Notes: generated from the sequence alone by a model not told the origin. 27,303 nt of DNA from Mesotaenium endlicherianum (GCA_009602735.1 WELA01002297.1:893195-920497); one strand, 5' to 3'; shown: positions 9,265 to 19,439, counted from the stretch's first letter. Translations and numbers: made by a program.

Positions 9265-10545
9265 ATGGCCGATCCTCAAGACCAACAGCAAGCTTTTGAA
9301 GGAAGCCCTTCCTCTCCAAGACACCCTCCTCCAGCGCCGATGGGAGAGCCCACTCAAGAAAATCTGCAACAACAAGAAGCACCACAAGGAGGAGCACACC
9401 CTCCTCCAGCGTCGATGGGAGAGCCTACTCAAGGAAATCTCCAACAACAAGAAGCACCACAAGGAGGAGCACCGTCAAATCCCGTGGCAGCCGCTATAGC
9501 AAAGTTGACCCCACCACAAGGAGTTCCCGCAAATGAGTGGGCAGCCTTCCTAATGACCGTCCACAACCAAGTGGGCTTGGCCACCTATGAAGCAACCGTG
9601 CAAGCGTCAAGAGAAGCTATGGCTGCCATGGTTGCCCCTATTGCGAGCAATGCTCAAAATCCAGCCCCGGCTCAAGCGCCTCCACAAGAGCCAACGAGAG
9701 CAAGGAAACTCATCAAGCCCGGCAAACCCGACACTTTCAACCCCGGGAAAGGTGCCAACCTGAATTTATGGCTCTACCAAGTGGAGACGTACCTCGCATT
9801 CCTTGAAGTACCCGAGGAGGACTACGTTCCCTTTGCCGTTACCTTACTTAGAGGAGCAGCAACATCATGGTGGCGTAACTATCAAGCGGCTATATATCAA
9901 GCTATGGCGCACCCCATGCTCGGCCAAGAGCCCCCACCATCATATGCAAGATGGGCAGATTTTCGTGAGGCCCTCAAGAAGCAATTCATGCCCATCAATG
10001 CGGAGAAGATTGCCCGAGGAAAGCTCCACCATCTCAAGCAAACGACGTCCGTTCAAGAGTATACATCCAGATTTCACGCCCTCACTCTTGAGATCCCCAA
10101 CATGTCTCTCGAGGAGAAGATTGACCGCTACATCTTTGGCCTCAAACCCAAGGTGGCAAAGGAAGTGGAGTTACGCGACTTGACGGACTTCTCAAAGATC
10201 ATTGAAGTGGCCCAAAAGGTGGATACCTTGGATTTCAAGCACTCCGTGCCTTCATCTTCACGGGTACCGACGACGCGGGTGTACGCAGCCCCTTCCACAT
10301 CCGAATCTGGACCCACACCCATGGAAATCGGAGTTATTAAAAGGGACCCCGCGGCTGCCCGGAAGAGTGGAAGACCCTCCAATGACACTTATGATGCAAG
10401 AAACCAGCAAGGAGTGAAAGCAAGACTCTCCCCGGCTGAAAAAGAAGCTCTCATGACGGCTGGACTATGCTTTTATTGCAAGGAAAAGGGCCATCGTGCA
10501 CTTTCATGCCCCAAAAAGTTGTCAAAAAACGGACAGCGCCGGTAG
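9265..10545 (+). CDS. gag: Gag polyprotein of element A
   Basis: 426 residues, starting at the first ATG after the primer site (24 bases of leader follow it). The protein forms the retrotransposon particle that packages the RNA. Residues 21-70 are a Pro/Gln-rich part with a 25-residue tandem duplication. Residues ~150-310 fit the retrotransposon gag fold ([20 protein letters not shown], then [14 protein letters not shown], then LKKQF and [18 protein letters not shown]). A CCHC zinc knuckle [14 protein letters not shown] (CX2CX4HX4C) lies near the C terminus and should bind RNA. The last 79 bases overlap pol, which is in the -1 frame. The ORF has no internal stop. Relatives: remnant D at the right edge is very close; gag of element C is related but distinct. 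Confidence 0.95.
   Translation: MADPQDQQQAFEGSPSSPRHPPPAPMGEPTQENLQQQEAPQGGAHPPPASMGEPTQGNLQQQEAPQGGAPSNPVAAAIAKLTPPQGVPANEWAAFLMTVHNQVGLATYEATVQASREAMAAMVAPIASNAQNPAPAQAPPQEPTRARKLIKPGKPDTFNPGKGANLNLWLYQVETYLAFLEVPEEDYVPFAVTLLRGAATSWWRNYQAAIYQAMAHPMLGQEPPPSYARWADFREALKKQFMPINAEKIARGKLHHLKQTTSVQEYTSRFHALTLEIPNMSLEEKIDRYIFGLKPKVAKEVELRDLTDFSKIIEVAQKVDTLDFKHSVPSSSRVPTTRVYAAPSTSESGPTPMEIGVIKRDPAAARKSGRPSNDTYDARNQQGVKARLSPAEKEALMTAGLCFYCKEKGHRALSCPKKLSKNGQRR
9325..9474 (+). repeat. 75-bp tandem duplication inside gag of element A
   Basis: Two 25-codon units, each encoding a PPPA(P/S)MGEPTQ-start and [13 protein letters not shown] peptide, differ at only a few positions. It keeps the frame, so it lengthens the disordered N-terminal part of Gag. 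Confidence 0.9.
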
Positions 10546-13500
10546 GCCAGGAGCCTACCACCCCAAGACCCACTTCACGAGAAGGCAACACGCCAAGTGA
10601 GGTGGAGACCCCCGTTGAAGACGACGTTCCAGCCCCAATGAGTTTGAGAGGTTACCTTGGAGGAGAGAAGGTCCACATCTTGGTGGATAGCGGAGCTCAA
10701 GGCAACTTCATTGCTGCAGATTTTGCCACCAAGCACGGTATTACTATGCGAACTCTTGACCACGACGAGGAGATTATGATGCCCGATGGATTCTCCTATA
10801 CTACCCCTTCCAAGAAGACGTACCCCTTGGCACTCTCTATCAAGTCCTTCAAGGATAGAGTAGTGTTCTCCCCCATGCAATTGGGCAAGTACGACGTCAT
10901 CCTAGGGACGCCTTGGTTGACCAAGCACAACCCCCAAGTTGATTGGAGGACCGGTACTATCAAGATCAAGAATGACATCACTTCAAGAATCTGTATTTTG
11001 CGCGCAATCCAGAATATCCAGACCCAAGACATCCAGAAGCCGGCACACGAGATACTATTGTCCGCCCTCCAACTCAAGAGACTTGTGAGGAAGGGACACG
11101 AGCTTCTTTTGGCCTTGATCACGCCAAAAGACATCAAGAAAGACATCGAGAGTCAAGAAGGCAGCCCCGTTCCCAAGGAGATACAAGAAGTCTTAGAGGA
11201 CTACAAAGAAGTGTTCTCCCCGGAATTGCCCAAGGGCCTACCCCCCAAAAGATTCGTAGACCACAAGATAGAGTTGGAGCCCGGAAGCAAGCCCATCTCT
11301 CGGCCTACGTTCAAAATGTCATACACGGAGCTAGACGAAGTCAAGAAGCAAATCAAGGAGCTACTGGAGCATGGCTTCATTCGACCTAGCAAGTCGCCAT
11401 TTGGAGCCCCGGTGCTATTTGTCAAGAAGAAAGATGGTACCTTGAGGATGTGTGTGGACTATCGCGCCCTCAACAAGATCACCATCAAGAATCGATACCC
11501 GCTGCCGCGCATGGATGAGCTCATGGACCGGCTGGTTGGAGCCAAGTACTTCACGAAGATTGACTTACGGAGCGGCTACCACCAGATTCGCATCGCAGAA
11601 CCGGACATAGAGAAGACGGCATTCAGGACAAGATATGGACATTTTGAGTTCATGGTCCTGCCATTTGGACTCACCAACGCGCCAGCAACTTTCATGACTA
11701 TGATGAACACCATATTTCAGCCCATGTTGGACAGATTTGTGGTGGTATTCATCGATGACATCCTTATCTACAGCAAGACCCTTGAAGAGCATGCGAGACA
11801 CTTGAAAGAAGTCCTTGAAGTATTGAAGCAAAACAAGCTGTTTGCGAAGGAGTCAAAATGCGAGTTTGCCAAACAAGAAGTGGAGTTCCTAGGTCTCCAC
11901 GTGACTGCTGATGGCATCAAGATAGACCCCAAGAAGACCACGGTGGTGGAGGAATGGCCAACCCCCACGACCAAGAAAGAACTCCAGTCATTCTTGGGAT
12001 TTGCCAATTGGTACAGAAAATTCATCCAAGGCTTCTCGCACATAGCAGCCCCCCTGACAGATCTACTCAAGAAGGACAGGCTATATACATGGACCGAGAA
12101 AGAGGAAGAGGCATTTCAAGAGTTAAAGCGAAGATTGACCACATCCCCGGTGCTCACACTCCCAAGTCCAAACCCAGATTGGCCCTTCCACGTCATCACC
12201 GATGCATCTTCCTATGCAATAGGAGCAATCCTGCTTCAAGACCAAGGCAAGGGACTGCAGCCCATCGCCTACGAGTCAAGGAAGCTAAATCCAGCCGAGC
12301 AAAATTATACAACCACGGAGCGAGAGGCATTGGCGATTGTACATGCCTTGAAGGTTTGGCGCTGCTACGTTGAAGGACGCAAAGTACTGGTCACCACGGA
12401 CCACGAGGCGTTAAAGCACCTCCAAACGCAGCCGTATCTCTCAAGGAGACAAGCAAGATGGAGCGGATACTTGCAACAATACAACATCACGATTCAGTAC
12501 CAGCCCGGCAAGACAAACCCGGCTGACCCCCTCTCAAGACTGCAATTAAATGCAGTGATGGTATCCCTGAAGACAGATCTGGAAGCTCGATTTTCAGCCG
12601 CCTATGAAAGAGACCCTTACTACAAGAACGGAGAAGCAGCCTTGGACCCATGCAAGAAGCAAGAAGGCAATTATTGGGTGAGGCAAGATACGGGCCAGAG
12701 ATGTGTTCCTAATGACTTAGACCTCCGGCTCTTGCTTCTACGAGAAGCACACGACAACCCTCTTGGAGGACACTTTGGAATCCTAAGGACCACGGGCGTT
12801 CTAGCTAGGACTTATTGTTGGCCAGGCATGTCTAAGCAAGTCAAGGAGTACTGCAGGAGCTGTGACACATGCCAAAGAATCAAGCCATCATCGCAAAAGG
12901 CGGGAGGACTCCTCCAACCACTACCAATCCCCGAAAGACAATGGACGGACATCTCAATGGACCTTATCGTGGACTTGCCCGTGACACCTCGAGGCCATAA
13001 TGCAATACTCACGGCGGTGGACAGACTTACCAAGATGGCTCATTTTATTCCCACGACGACTAAGGCTACAGCACCACAACTTGCAAGACTCATCTTTGAC
13101 AACATCTTCCGACTCCATGGACTACCATCAAGAATTGTGTCAGATAGAGATCCAAGATTCACAAGCCATTTCTGGAAAAATCTCTTCAAGAACTTGGGTA
13201 CATCGCTGGATATGTCTACTGCCTACCACCCACAATCAGATGGGCAAACCGAGCGTATGAATCGTACCCTAAAGACCTCTCTAAAGGCCTACGTGTCTAC
13301 CCTCGAGCAAGACTGGGACATGTACTTGACCCCCCTCGAGTTTGCCTACAACAACACTACGCAGGCCTCTACCCAAGAGTCCCCATTCTTCCTCAACTAT
13401 GGCTTCCATCCGACCACGCCACTGAGCTTCACGGCTGGCCATGATGAAGTACCTGCAGCCACAGATTTTATGGAGACATTAGAAGCAGCCCTTACAGCAG

Positions 13501-14132
13501 CGAAGAAAGCTCTACAACACGCGCAAGATGCTCAAGCAAGAGTGGCGAACAGATCCAGAAGAGAAATTACGTACAGAGTGGGTGACAACGTGTTACTATC
13601 ATCCAAGAACATTTCCCTGAACAACAGGCCTGCCGGCAGCAAGTTCTCTCCCAAGTATTTGGGACCCTTCAAGATTATCCAGCAAGTCAACCCCGTTGCT
13701 TTCAAGCTAGAACTTCCCCAGACTATGCACATCGACCCCGTATTCCACGCTTCCCTCTTCAAGCCATATGTGCAACCCGACAACAAGTTCCCAGGACGTG
13801 TGACAACCCCACCAGCCCCAACAATAGTGGATGATCATTTGGAGTACGAAGTGGAAGACATAGTGGCTATGAGAAATTTCAGGAGACAGCAGCAATACTT
13901 GATCAAGTGGAAAGGATATCCAGATTCGGAGAATAGTTGGGTGGCGGCGCACTACCTTGACAAAGTTCAGAGAAAGTTGAAGCGCTTCCATGCCGCCAAC
14001 CCCCATCTTGGACCAGCCCCAAGTCTCTCTACTAGAAGCCCAGAGACTTCAGGGAGGCAGCCTGCCACCATCAAGAAGCAGCAGAAGACCCCTTGGAGGC
14101 AGCCTGCAAGAACCACAAAGAGGAAAAAATGA
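10467..14132 (+). CDS. pol: Pol polyprotein of element A: protease, RT, RNase H, integrase, chromodomain
   Basis: 1221 open codons; the ATG at 10467 is probably not used, since entry by -1 frameshift near 10530 is expected. Aspartic protease: VDSGAQ, catalytic D74. Reverse transcriptase: D366 in [10 protein letters not shown] and FIDD with D430/D431. RNase H: D579 in [15 protein letters not shown]. Integrase: HHCC zinc part (H...H then CRSCDTC), catalytic D832 (SMDLIVDLP), D893 (VSDRDPRF), E929 (DGQTERMNR) with the D,D35E spacing, then the GPF module KYLGPFKII. Chromodomain, residues 1127-1176: YEVEDIV...[16 protein letters not shown]; it should direct integration to methylated histone H3. 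The usual TWEP is SWVA here. A basic Lys/Arg-rich tail of about 45 residues follows. No stop or frameshift interrupts it, so the enzyme set looks functional. Confidence 0.97.
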   Translation: MLLLQGKGPSCTFMPQKVVKKRTAPVGQEPTTPRPTSREGNTPSEVETPVEDDVPAPMSLRGYLGGEKVHILVDSGAQGNFIAADFATKHGITMRTLDHDEEIMMPDGFSYTTPSKKTYPLALSIKSFKDRVVFSPMQLGKYDVILGTPWLTKHNPQVDWRTGTIKIKNDITSRICILRAIQNIQTQDIQKPAHEILLSALQLKRLVRKGHELLLALITPKDIKKDIESQEGSPVPKEIQEVLEDYKEVFSPELPKGLPPKRFVDHKIELEPGSKPISRPTFKMSYTELDEVKKQIKELLEHGFIRPSKSPFGAPVLFVKKKDGTLRMCVDYRALNKITIKNRYPLPRMDELMDRLVGAKYFTKIDLRSGYHQIRIAEPDIEKTAFRTRYGHFEFMVLPFGLTNAPATFMTMMNTIFQPMLDRFVVVFIDDILIYSKTLEEHARHLKEVLEVLKQNKLFAKESKCEFAKQEVEFLGLHVTADGIKIDPKKTTVVEEWPTPTTKKELQSFLGFANWYRKFIQGFSHIAAPLTDLLKKDRLYTWTEKEEEAFQELKRRLTTSPVLTLPSPNPDWPFHVITDASSYAIGAILLQDQGKGLQPIAYESRKLNPAEQNYTTTEREALAIVHALKVWRCYVEGRKVLVTTDHEALKHLQTQPYLSRRQARWSGYLQQYNITIQYQPGKTNPADPLSRLQLNAVMVSLKTDLEARFSAAYERDPYYKNGEAALDPCKKQEGNYWVRQDTGQRCVPNDLDLRLLLLREAHDNPLGGHFGILRTTGVLARTYCWPGMSKQVKEYCRSCDTCQRIKPSSQKAGGLLQPLPIPERQWTDISMDLIVDLPVTPRGHNAILTAVDRLTKMAHFIPTTTKATAPQLARLIFDNIFRLHGLPSRIVSDRDPRFTSHFWKNLFKNLGTSLDMSTAYHPQSDGQTERMNRTLKTSLKAYVSTLEQDWDMYLTPLEFAYNNTTQASTQESPFFLNYGFHPTTPLSFTAGHDEVPAATDFMETLEAALTAAKKALQHAQDAQARVANRSRREITYRVGDNVLLSSKNISLNNRPAGSKFSPKYLGPFKIIQQVNPVAFKLELPQTMHIDPVFHASLFKPYVQPDNKFPGRVTTPPAPTIVDDHLEYEVEDIVAMRNFRRQQQYLIKWKGYPDSENSWVAAHYLDKVQRKLKRFHAANPHLGPAPSLSTRSPETSGRQPATIKKQQKTPWRQPARTTKRKK
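10524..10559 (+). promoter_or_regulatory. -1 ribosomal frameshift signal, gag/pol of element A
   Basis: The heptamer A AAA AAC at 10524-10530 is in the gag frame as tcA AAA AAC, a canonical X XXY YYZ slip site. After a 10-base spacer comes a perfect 7-bp hairpin, GGTAGGC/GCCTACC at 10541-10547/10553-10559 with a 5-base loop, containing the gag stop codon TAG (10543-10545). Slippage at the heptamer enters the pol frame exactly, reading RTAPVGQE. The remnant D copy keeps hairpin and spacer but has A GAA AAC. Confidence 0.85.
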
Positions 14133-14737
14133 CATTAGACACTTTTTTCTTCTTGCAGTTTTTGGACAGAAAACTAAAACTGCTACTGGCAATAGGTCTC
14201 TTCATAATAAATTTTGAAAATTTACCTGGCTGTAGTCCATAAGTAGCCGGTCATTTAGAGTCCAAGTTTGCTCAATTTGGAGCACTGGTGAGAGAGATAT
14301 GATGCTCTAAGTAGAAGGGGGTCAGGCTGCTGGCATTGTTAGGGCAGAATATGCCTTCTGACATTGTGCCTTCCCCTGAACTTGGAATGCTCTGAAACTC
14401 AAGACTCTGGTAGAACATCTTACAGCGCCCAATTTGAGACTTAGTTTGCAGAATTTGGAGAAGTATAGAAGGACTTATGATTTTCAGAAGTTTCTGCACA
14501 GATTTGGAGGAGTGCCTACTCTCTCAGCTCTCAACGACACTCCAGAAATGAGAATGCTCTCAAATTTGATGACCCGGTAGAGTTCTTTGACGCGGTCCGT
14601 CTGGCACTCGAATTTTCAGATTTAAAGCAGGTCTGTGGCCGCTATGAATTTTTGAGTTTGTGGCAGATTCTGGGCCAACTTGTACAATTTTCTTTATCAT
14701 TAAGGAGTAGGCTAGCCAATAAGGTCACACCACCTAC

Positions 14738-14864
14738 GACCTTGCCTAGTCTACCTTACATGTGTAGCACCTGACTTGGCGCCTTTGACTAGTCCTCTTC
14801 ACATGTGTGGCATCTGACTTGAAACTGTTGACTAGTTTGCTCCACATGTGTAAGACCTGACTTG
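14738..14864 (+). repeat. Three ~43-bp tandem repeats near the polypurine tract of A
   Basis: Units at 14738-14778, 14779-14821 and 14822-14864, each with a CTAGT core, the palindrome ACATGT and an ending CTGACTTG. The same three units are present in reverse in remnant G (about 6195-6330). Confidence 0.85.
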
Positions 14865-14891
14865 ACGCGCCGAGACGTCGCTTTTTCTATC

Positions 14892-14901
14892 GGGGGGGTG
14901 A
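14892..14901 (+). other. Polypurine tract of element A
   Basis: GGGGGGGTGA immediately before the LTR start TGTAGTG. It primes plus-strand DNA synthesis in LTR elements. Confidence 0.85.
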
Positions 14902-15404
14902 TGTAGTGATTTGAGTTATTATATATTAGTTTGCATATATTTTAATGTTTTCAAATATATTTGGAGTAGTATTGTGTGGAGTCAAGTGTGAATAGGTACT
15001 CTAGTAACTTGGTTCATGTCCTTTGAACCTTCCAAGGCATTTTCGAAGTTAGAGGAAAGACCTAGAAGAACTCCATGTGGCAAAAGTCAGATGTGCCATT
15101 TTTAGGTCAAAAGGACATGTGTACATTATTCTAGAAAGAGGTGGCAAGTTTTGGGATGTGTTGGGTGCCAACACATCAACATACACCTTCCTAGAAATTA
15201 CTTATATAGCAAGTATATAAACAAGAGCTAGAACATAGAAAGACATTCCAGAATCACTCTTGTACTTGCCAAAATCAAGAAATATATTAACTTTCAAGAA
15301 GCCATCTCTCTTTCAAGAAGCTACCACTTGTGTTCAAAGATCCTTGTCTTGAATAGATAGAGTATTCTGTTTTACTAATTACTTCATCGATCTGTTTCAC
15401 TACA
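14902..15404 (+). repeat. 3' LTR of element A
   Basis: 503 bp, TGTAGTG...CACTACA, followed by the target duplication GGAGG. TATA box TATATAAA at 15214-15221; perfect inverted repeat GATGTGTTGG/CCAACACATC at 15155-15164/15168-15177. Confidence 0.97.
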
Positions 15405-15852
15405 GGAGGAGCCCTGTGCTGACCTCTATATACTTGTCAAAGTTTTCGGATGTCTCCCCTTCCCTCTGGAGGATGTCCTTCTGTGACTCACTGCAACTTT
15501 TCTGAGCATACTTGAAGGCCTCCTCCAGTAGATCGAAGCCCTTGCCCAGCACTGTGTAGCGGTAGCTGCTGATTCTCCTCTGCTCTTCTTCAGCCTGCTG
15601 CTTCCGCCTCTCCTCAGCTTGCCTCTCCTCCTCTGCTTTCTCGACCTCCTTTGCAGCTTTTCTGTCCAGTTCTTTCTGCCTCAGTCATGTCTGTTCCTCC
15701 TCCTCCTTCTCCCGTGACTCCCGCTGTTGTTGGAGTCGTTGTAATTCCCGAGCGGAGATGGAGGATGATTCCATGTCGCCACGGTATTGCAAGTATTCTG
15801 CATGTGCCTCTTCCGCTCTTCTCTTCCTCTTAACTTCCGACTTCTGAGTCAT
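15405..15852 (-). pseudogene. Unrecognised ORF downstream of pol in B/E element, N-terminal part
   Basis: Starts at ATG 15852 on the minus strand and runs to the insertion site of element A at 15405, continuing at 8511. The first ~100 residues are very rich in Arg, Lys, Glu and Gln with a heptad-like pattern (RARELQRLQQQRE, EVEKAEEERQAEERR), predicting a coiled coil. One in-frame TGA (15685-15687) breaks it. A more mixed segment follows (YTVLGKGFDLLEEAFKYAQK). With the piece at 7321-8511 the original product would have been about 540 residues. It lies ~400 bp downstream of the integrase and on the same strand. The family was not recognised. Confidence 0.6.
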
Positions 15853-16256
15853 CCTGCTCAATCATAAACACAATGCAGTCAGTGAAGTTTGCCGCTACTG
15901 AGTGCCCTTGATGAAGAGGAACGCGTTAGGGTGAGTTCCTAGAGTGTAATACCTGGTGTGAGTGAATATAAGAGAAAATTGAGTTAGAGAGAAAGTGAGT
16001 GGGAGCGCAGGTTGAATGTGTAGTATGGTTATCAAAAATTTGTTGATCCCGGAACAGAATACCACTCCCTCCAACTTAATGTTAAAGGTGGGCTGCCTGT
16101 CACAACTGTCACTAACTGTCACATTCCCCTCCAACTTACATGGAGACAATACCGCCTGTCACCTTTCCATGTTTACGGAAATGACAGTTTGGGAGGTGTC
16201 CCAACCGCCCGAAGGTGGAATTGTTTCAACGCCCCGTTGGCATTGGTGAGCTGGTC
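15853..16256 (-). promoter_or_regulatory. Spacer between B integrase and downstream ORF, with polypurine-like motifs and possible promoter
   Basis: Read on the minus strand it contains AAGTTGGAGGGGAATG (around 16126-16140) and TTAAGTTGGAGGGAGTGG (around 16063-16080), both like the true polypurine tract at 7236-7250, GTGACAG repeats around 16090-16130, and a pyrimidine-rich stretch leading to TTATATTCACTCACACC (around 15960), which resembles an LTR or core promoter. It may be the remains of an LTR or a promoter for the downstream ORF. Nothing here is proved. Confidence 0.4.
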
Positions 16257-17317
16257 TTAAAATTCCCAAGTGTCCCCAGAGGCATTGTAACCCTTCCAGC
16301 GTATGAGGTACTTCATGACATATTTAGACGATCGACGGACAGAGCGAGCGTCTAAAATCTCATTGACCTCAAATTCCTGAGGGTCACCTTCCCTGACGGC
16401 GGGGATCGGTCCCGGTTGGACAGGTAACCGACCGATGAACAGTGTGTCACCTTTGATGTACGGTTCCAGGAAGGAGACATTAAAGACTGGGTGATCCTTG
16501 CATTCAGCTGACATGTTCAGTTTGCAAGCATTCTGACCGACACGGCGCACCACCGAATATGGACCGACCCAAACCGGACCAAGTTTTTTCTTGACCACAC
16601 CAGGCAGGTACAGGTGCTGAGAATGCAGTTTGACCAAATCGCCCTTAGAAAATGTCAGCTCGCGACGGTGCTGATTAGCGTATTTTTGTTGATTTTCTTG
16701 GGATGTGTGCAGGTTTTGTTGGACCTCTGACAGGGTGTCAGCAAACTCCTGAGTTAACTGGAGGGAGATCGGATTGTCAATCCTTGCAGGGTGAGTTAAA
16801 GACTCCCCCACTACATCTAAAGGAGACTTAGGGACTTTACCCAGGCTGAGTTCAAAAGGAGTCTTGCCCGTTGACGCGTGCACCGCACTGTTGACCGCAA
16901 ACTGAATCTGAAGCAACAGGTCATCCCAATTATCTTGTTTTTGGTTAATGTATGCTCTCAGCACCTCCAGCAGAACTCGGTTAGTTCTTTCAGTTTGCCC
17001 ATCAGTTTGAGGGTGGTTAGCTGTGCTAAGCAGCTGTTTGACTCCCATTAATCCCATTAAAGCTCTCCAGATATTCGAGGTGAATTTTGAGTCTCTGTCT
17101 GGGAAAATATTAGAGTGAAGTCCATGTTGGCATACTACATGGTTGTAGAACTGTCTCGCTGTTTCGAGTGCAGTTACTTTGACAGTTGTGGGGATAAAAA
17201 TGACCATTTTTGTTAATTTATCCACGACTACCAGTATTAAATCATGCCCATTGGCAGTTCTTGGTTGTGAGACCACCCAGTCCATGGATATAGTTTCCCA
17301 GCGTCCAGCTGGGATGG
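16257..17317 (-). pseudogene. B element integrase core and chromodomain
   Basis: Open on the minus strand: integrase core with SMDWVVSQP, FPDRDSKF and DGQTERTNR; the second Asp and the Glu are separated by 35 residues as in D,D35E. Then come the GPY-type module (WVGPYSVVRRVGQNACKL) and a chromodomain (FEVNEILDARSV, YLIRWKGYNASGDTWEF) that stops right after WEF, shorter than in A and C. The upstream side is interrupted at 17317 by a solo LTR; removing that LTR joins the frame as [19 protein letters not shown]. It belongs to a lineage clearly different from A and C. The element is dead overall because of stops and shifts elsewhere. Confidence 0.9.
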
Positions 17318-18098
17318 TGAAAGGGGGAAGGGTGCGGGGAGTGCGCCCATACACACTCACGCACCCTCACCCGCGAGTGGAAGCGTGCACGAGGACCTTT
17401 CCTAGTTGCATACACAAGGTGGAGTGGCCTGGTGGTATGCCACTCTTGCAAGAGTTAGAGGGCTACATGTGAGAGGAGTGGAAAAGAACTCACTTTATTA
17501 AGAACAGTCGTGTACAAGATAAGAAGGTTAGAGTAGACTAAGCCCCCTCTACTTCCTTATGCTTCCCATTTATCCTTGAACTCTAATTGTCCTCTCTAGC
17601 AAGGTACCTCCAGAACCTTCTCCTATGGCTCCTTCCATGTACTTGACCTTGCCTAGTTGGACAAGCTAGCACACTCACACGCACACCATCACACTCTAGA
17701 ATATTCTACTACACAATCCACTAACTCCTCACGGAGTTTCTAGAAATTCCACGATCACTTTGGCACTCTACGTAATTGTACGTACTTTCTGGAACCCTCA
17801 TGTTTCAATGTCCTACTTTCTGGACTCCAACCGAAATTTTCGTCACTGGACCTGTCCTTGTCACTAAATAGAATCTGTGACATTAAAAACTCACTAAAAA
17901 CTTCCAAAATTCATAACTATCTCAATACTTGTCCAAATGACGTGAAATAAAGGCCAAAGTTCTTCTAAAATCACACTCTATGCATATAAAATNATACTTG
18001 TCCAAATGACGTGAAATAAAGGCCAAAGTTCTTCTAAAATCACACTCTATGCACATAAAATGCTAGAAAGAAACAAACTACACTTCCATAACCTTACA
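17318..18098 (-). mobile_element. Solo LTR, C-related subfamily
   Basis: 781 bp, TGAAAGGGGG...CCTTACA, with target duplication GATGG at 17313-17317 and 18099-18103. It aligns with the C LTR at AGTGGAAGCGT, CACGAGGA and TAGTTGC and at the ACCTTACA edge, but is much diverged. It sits in the integrase of B between the zinc part and the catalytic core. It contains two heat-shock-like palindromes (17699-17706 and 17738-17749). About 69 bp of its length is an assembly duplication around the N at 17993. Confidence 0.9.
17925..18061. repeat. 68-bp direct duplication around a single N (assembly joint)
   Basis: 17925-17992 and 17994-18061 are identical except for one base, and a lone N sits between them. 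This is the pattern of two overlapping contig ends joined without merging. Confidence 0.85.
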
Positions 18099-19439
18099 GA
18101 TGGGCAGCGGTTGCAAGAGACTTCCCGGTAATGTATGCCTAGACTTATTCCATTAACACTGATCACAAGAATTCACATATTTCAAGATCTCACGGGGCAA
18201 CCCCTCCCAATGATAATATTTTGCCAGTTTGCCAACAGTTTTGGCCTGTCCCGAATGGCCACCCAGTAAATTGTCATGCGCTTGACTCAGTAAGAGAGGC
18301 CTTATTGCCAAGTTATTAGGAATGACCAGCTTCAGCCTTCCTGAAGCGGTTTCAGTCACCCAGACCCCTCCTTTAGGCCGGTATCCGAGTGCAGTATCAG
18401 GACACACACCATCCGTGGGGCTGGGCTCAAATGTTGGGTCAGAAAAGTAGGCTTTCCTAAGTTGTTCAAGGAAGGACTTTGCCACCTTTAGTGAAGTAAT
18501 TGCACAAAGGACTTTATCTACAGCATGCTGACTAAAGTTCCTTTCTTGCAAGTCAGGTCTTCTAGAGAGTGCATCAGCAGGATTATACTTCCCTGGTTTG
18601 TAGTCGATCTGGACTTGGAACTGCTCCAGCATCTAGCTCCAACGGTTCTCCCTCCTCGACAGCTTGGACTTCTTCTGAAAGTGAGTCAGAGCTAGGTGAT
18701 CTGTAATCACCTTAAAAGCTTTGCCATGTAAGTATGCTCTCCACTGTTTGAGTACATGAATGATAGCTAGCAGCTCCTTATCATGCACGGAATAGTTAAT
18801 TTCAGCAAGGTTGAATTTCATAGATCGTATAGCACAGGGTGCCACTCCTGGCTTACCTTACCATCCTTTGTGGTTTTGTCAATAGGTTGCAACAAAATAG
18901 CACCCATGGCAAAGTCAGAAGCATCGAGAACCACCTGCACAAGTTTGCTAGGGTTATACACGACTAGGACTGGGGCAGAACAAAGAGCATCTTTAAGGGT
19001 CTGGAAGGCAGCTTGCTGCTCTTCCCCCCACACATACCCTATGTCCTTCTTAGTAAGGTCAGGCAGTTTACTGGCCTTTGTAGAATAATGTTCAATGAAT
19101 CTCCTATAGTAGTTAGCCAACCCAAGGAAGGATCTAACTTCAAAGACAAATTGTGGTACTGGCCAATCCCTTATGGTCTAGACTTTCTTAGGATCCACAC
19201 TGATGCCTTCTTTTTTTTCGACAACGTGGCCTAAGAATTCAAGACTTTCCCTGAAGAAATCACACTTGCTCATTTTAGCACATAACTGATTTCTTCTCAG
19301 TGTCCAAGACTGTCTTTAAGTGTTCAGCATGCTGAGCTTCATCTTTAGAGAAAATCAGAGTATCATCAAGGAAGACTTGCACAAACTTATACAGGAAAGG
19401 TCTGAAAACGTCATTTATAGCACCCATGAAGGTCGCAGG
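18099..19439 (-). pseudogene. B element: RT C-terminal part, RNase H and integrase zinc domain
   Basis: On the minus strand, starting at the C insertion site: PATFMGAINDVF, the catalytic FLDDTLIFS, then shifted and broken RT thumb. A good stretch follows at 19120-18818 ([12 protein letters not shown], RNase [17 protein letters not shown]), then HDKELLAIIHVLKQWRAYL and VITDHLALTHF, a stop after ENRWS, and [16 protein letters not shown]. The integrase zinc part (HDNLLGGHSG...CDQC) ends in a stop (TAA) about 15 codons before the solo LTR. Several stops and shifts show it is inactive. Confidence 0.9.

Larger units (their letters stand above)
14133..14901 (+). other. 3' untranslated region of element A
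   Basis: 769 bp between the pol stop and the 3' LTR. No env-like ORF, signal peptide or membrane segment was found on the sense strand. It contains the three-copy 43-bp repeat and the polypurine tract. Remnant G keeps about the last 350 bp of it. Confidence 0.8.
8512..15404 (+). mobile_element. Element A: full-length Ty3/Gypsy chromovirus
   Basis: The 6893-bp element has target duplication GGAGG at 8507-8511 and 15405-15409. Order: 5' LTR, tRNA-Met primer site, gag, pol (protease, RT, RNase H, integrase, chromodomain) in the -1 frame, 3' untranslated region with 43-bp tandem repeats, G7 polypurine tract, 3' LTR. A hand comparison of the LTRs (excluding the 213-bp insertion) gives about 17 differences in 503 bp, so it is a fairly recent insertion. 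Both reading frames are open. Its 5' LTR is broken by a 208-bp insertion between the TATA box and the LTR end, so this copy is probably silent or driven from elsewhere. Confidence 0.97.

Noticed and set aside
14133..14901. Possible env-like gene downstream of pol in element A
   Set aside because: No long sense ORF, signal peptide or membrane segment; the sequence is an untranslated region with tandem repeats.
15853..16130. 5' LTR of a separate E element starting TGTGACAG
   Set aside because: It has no similarity to the 3' LTR at 6517-7235, and no primer binding site could be found next to it, so it is reported only as a spacer.
17242..17472. Short ORFs spanning the 17318 border
   Set aside because: They cross the edge of the solo LTR inserted in B, so they are fortuitous.
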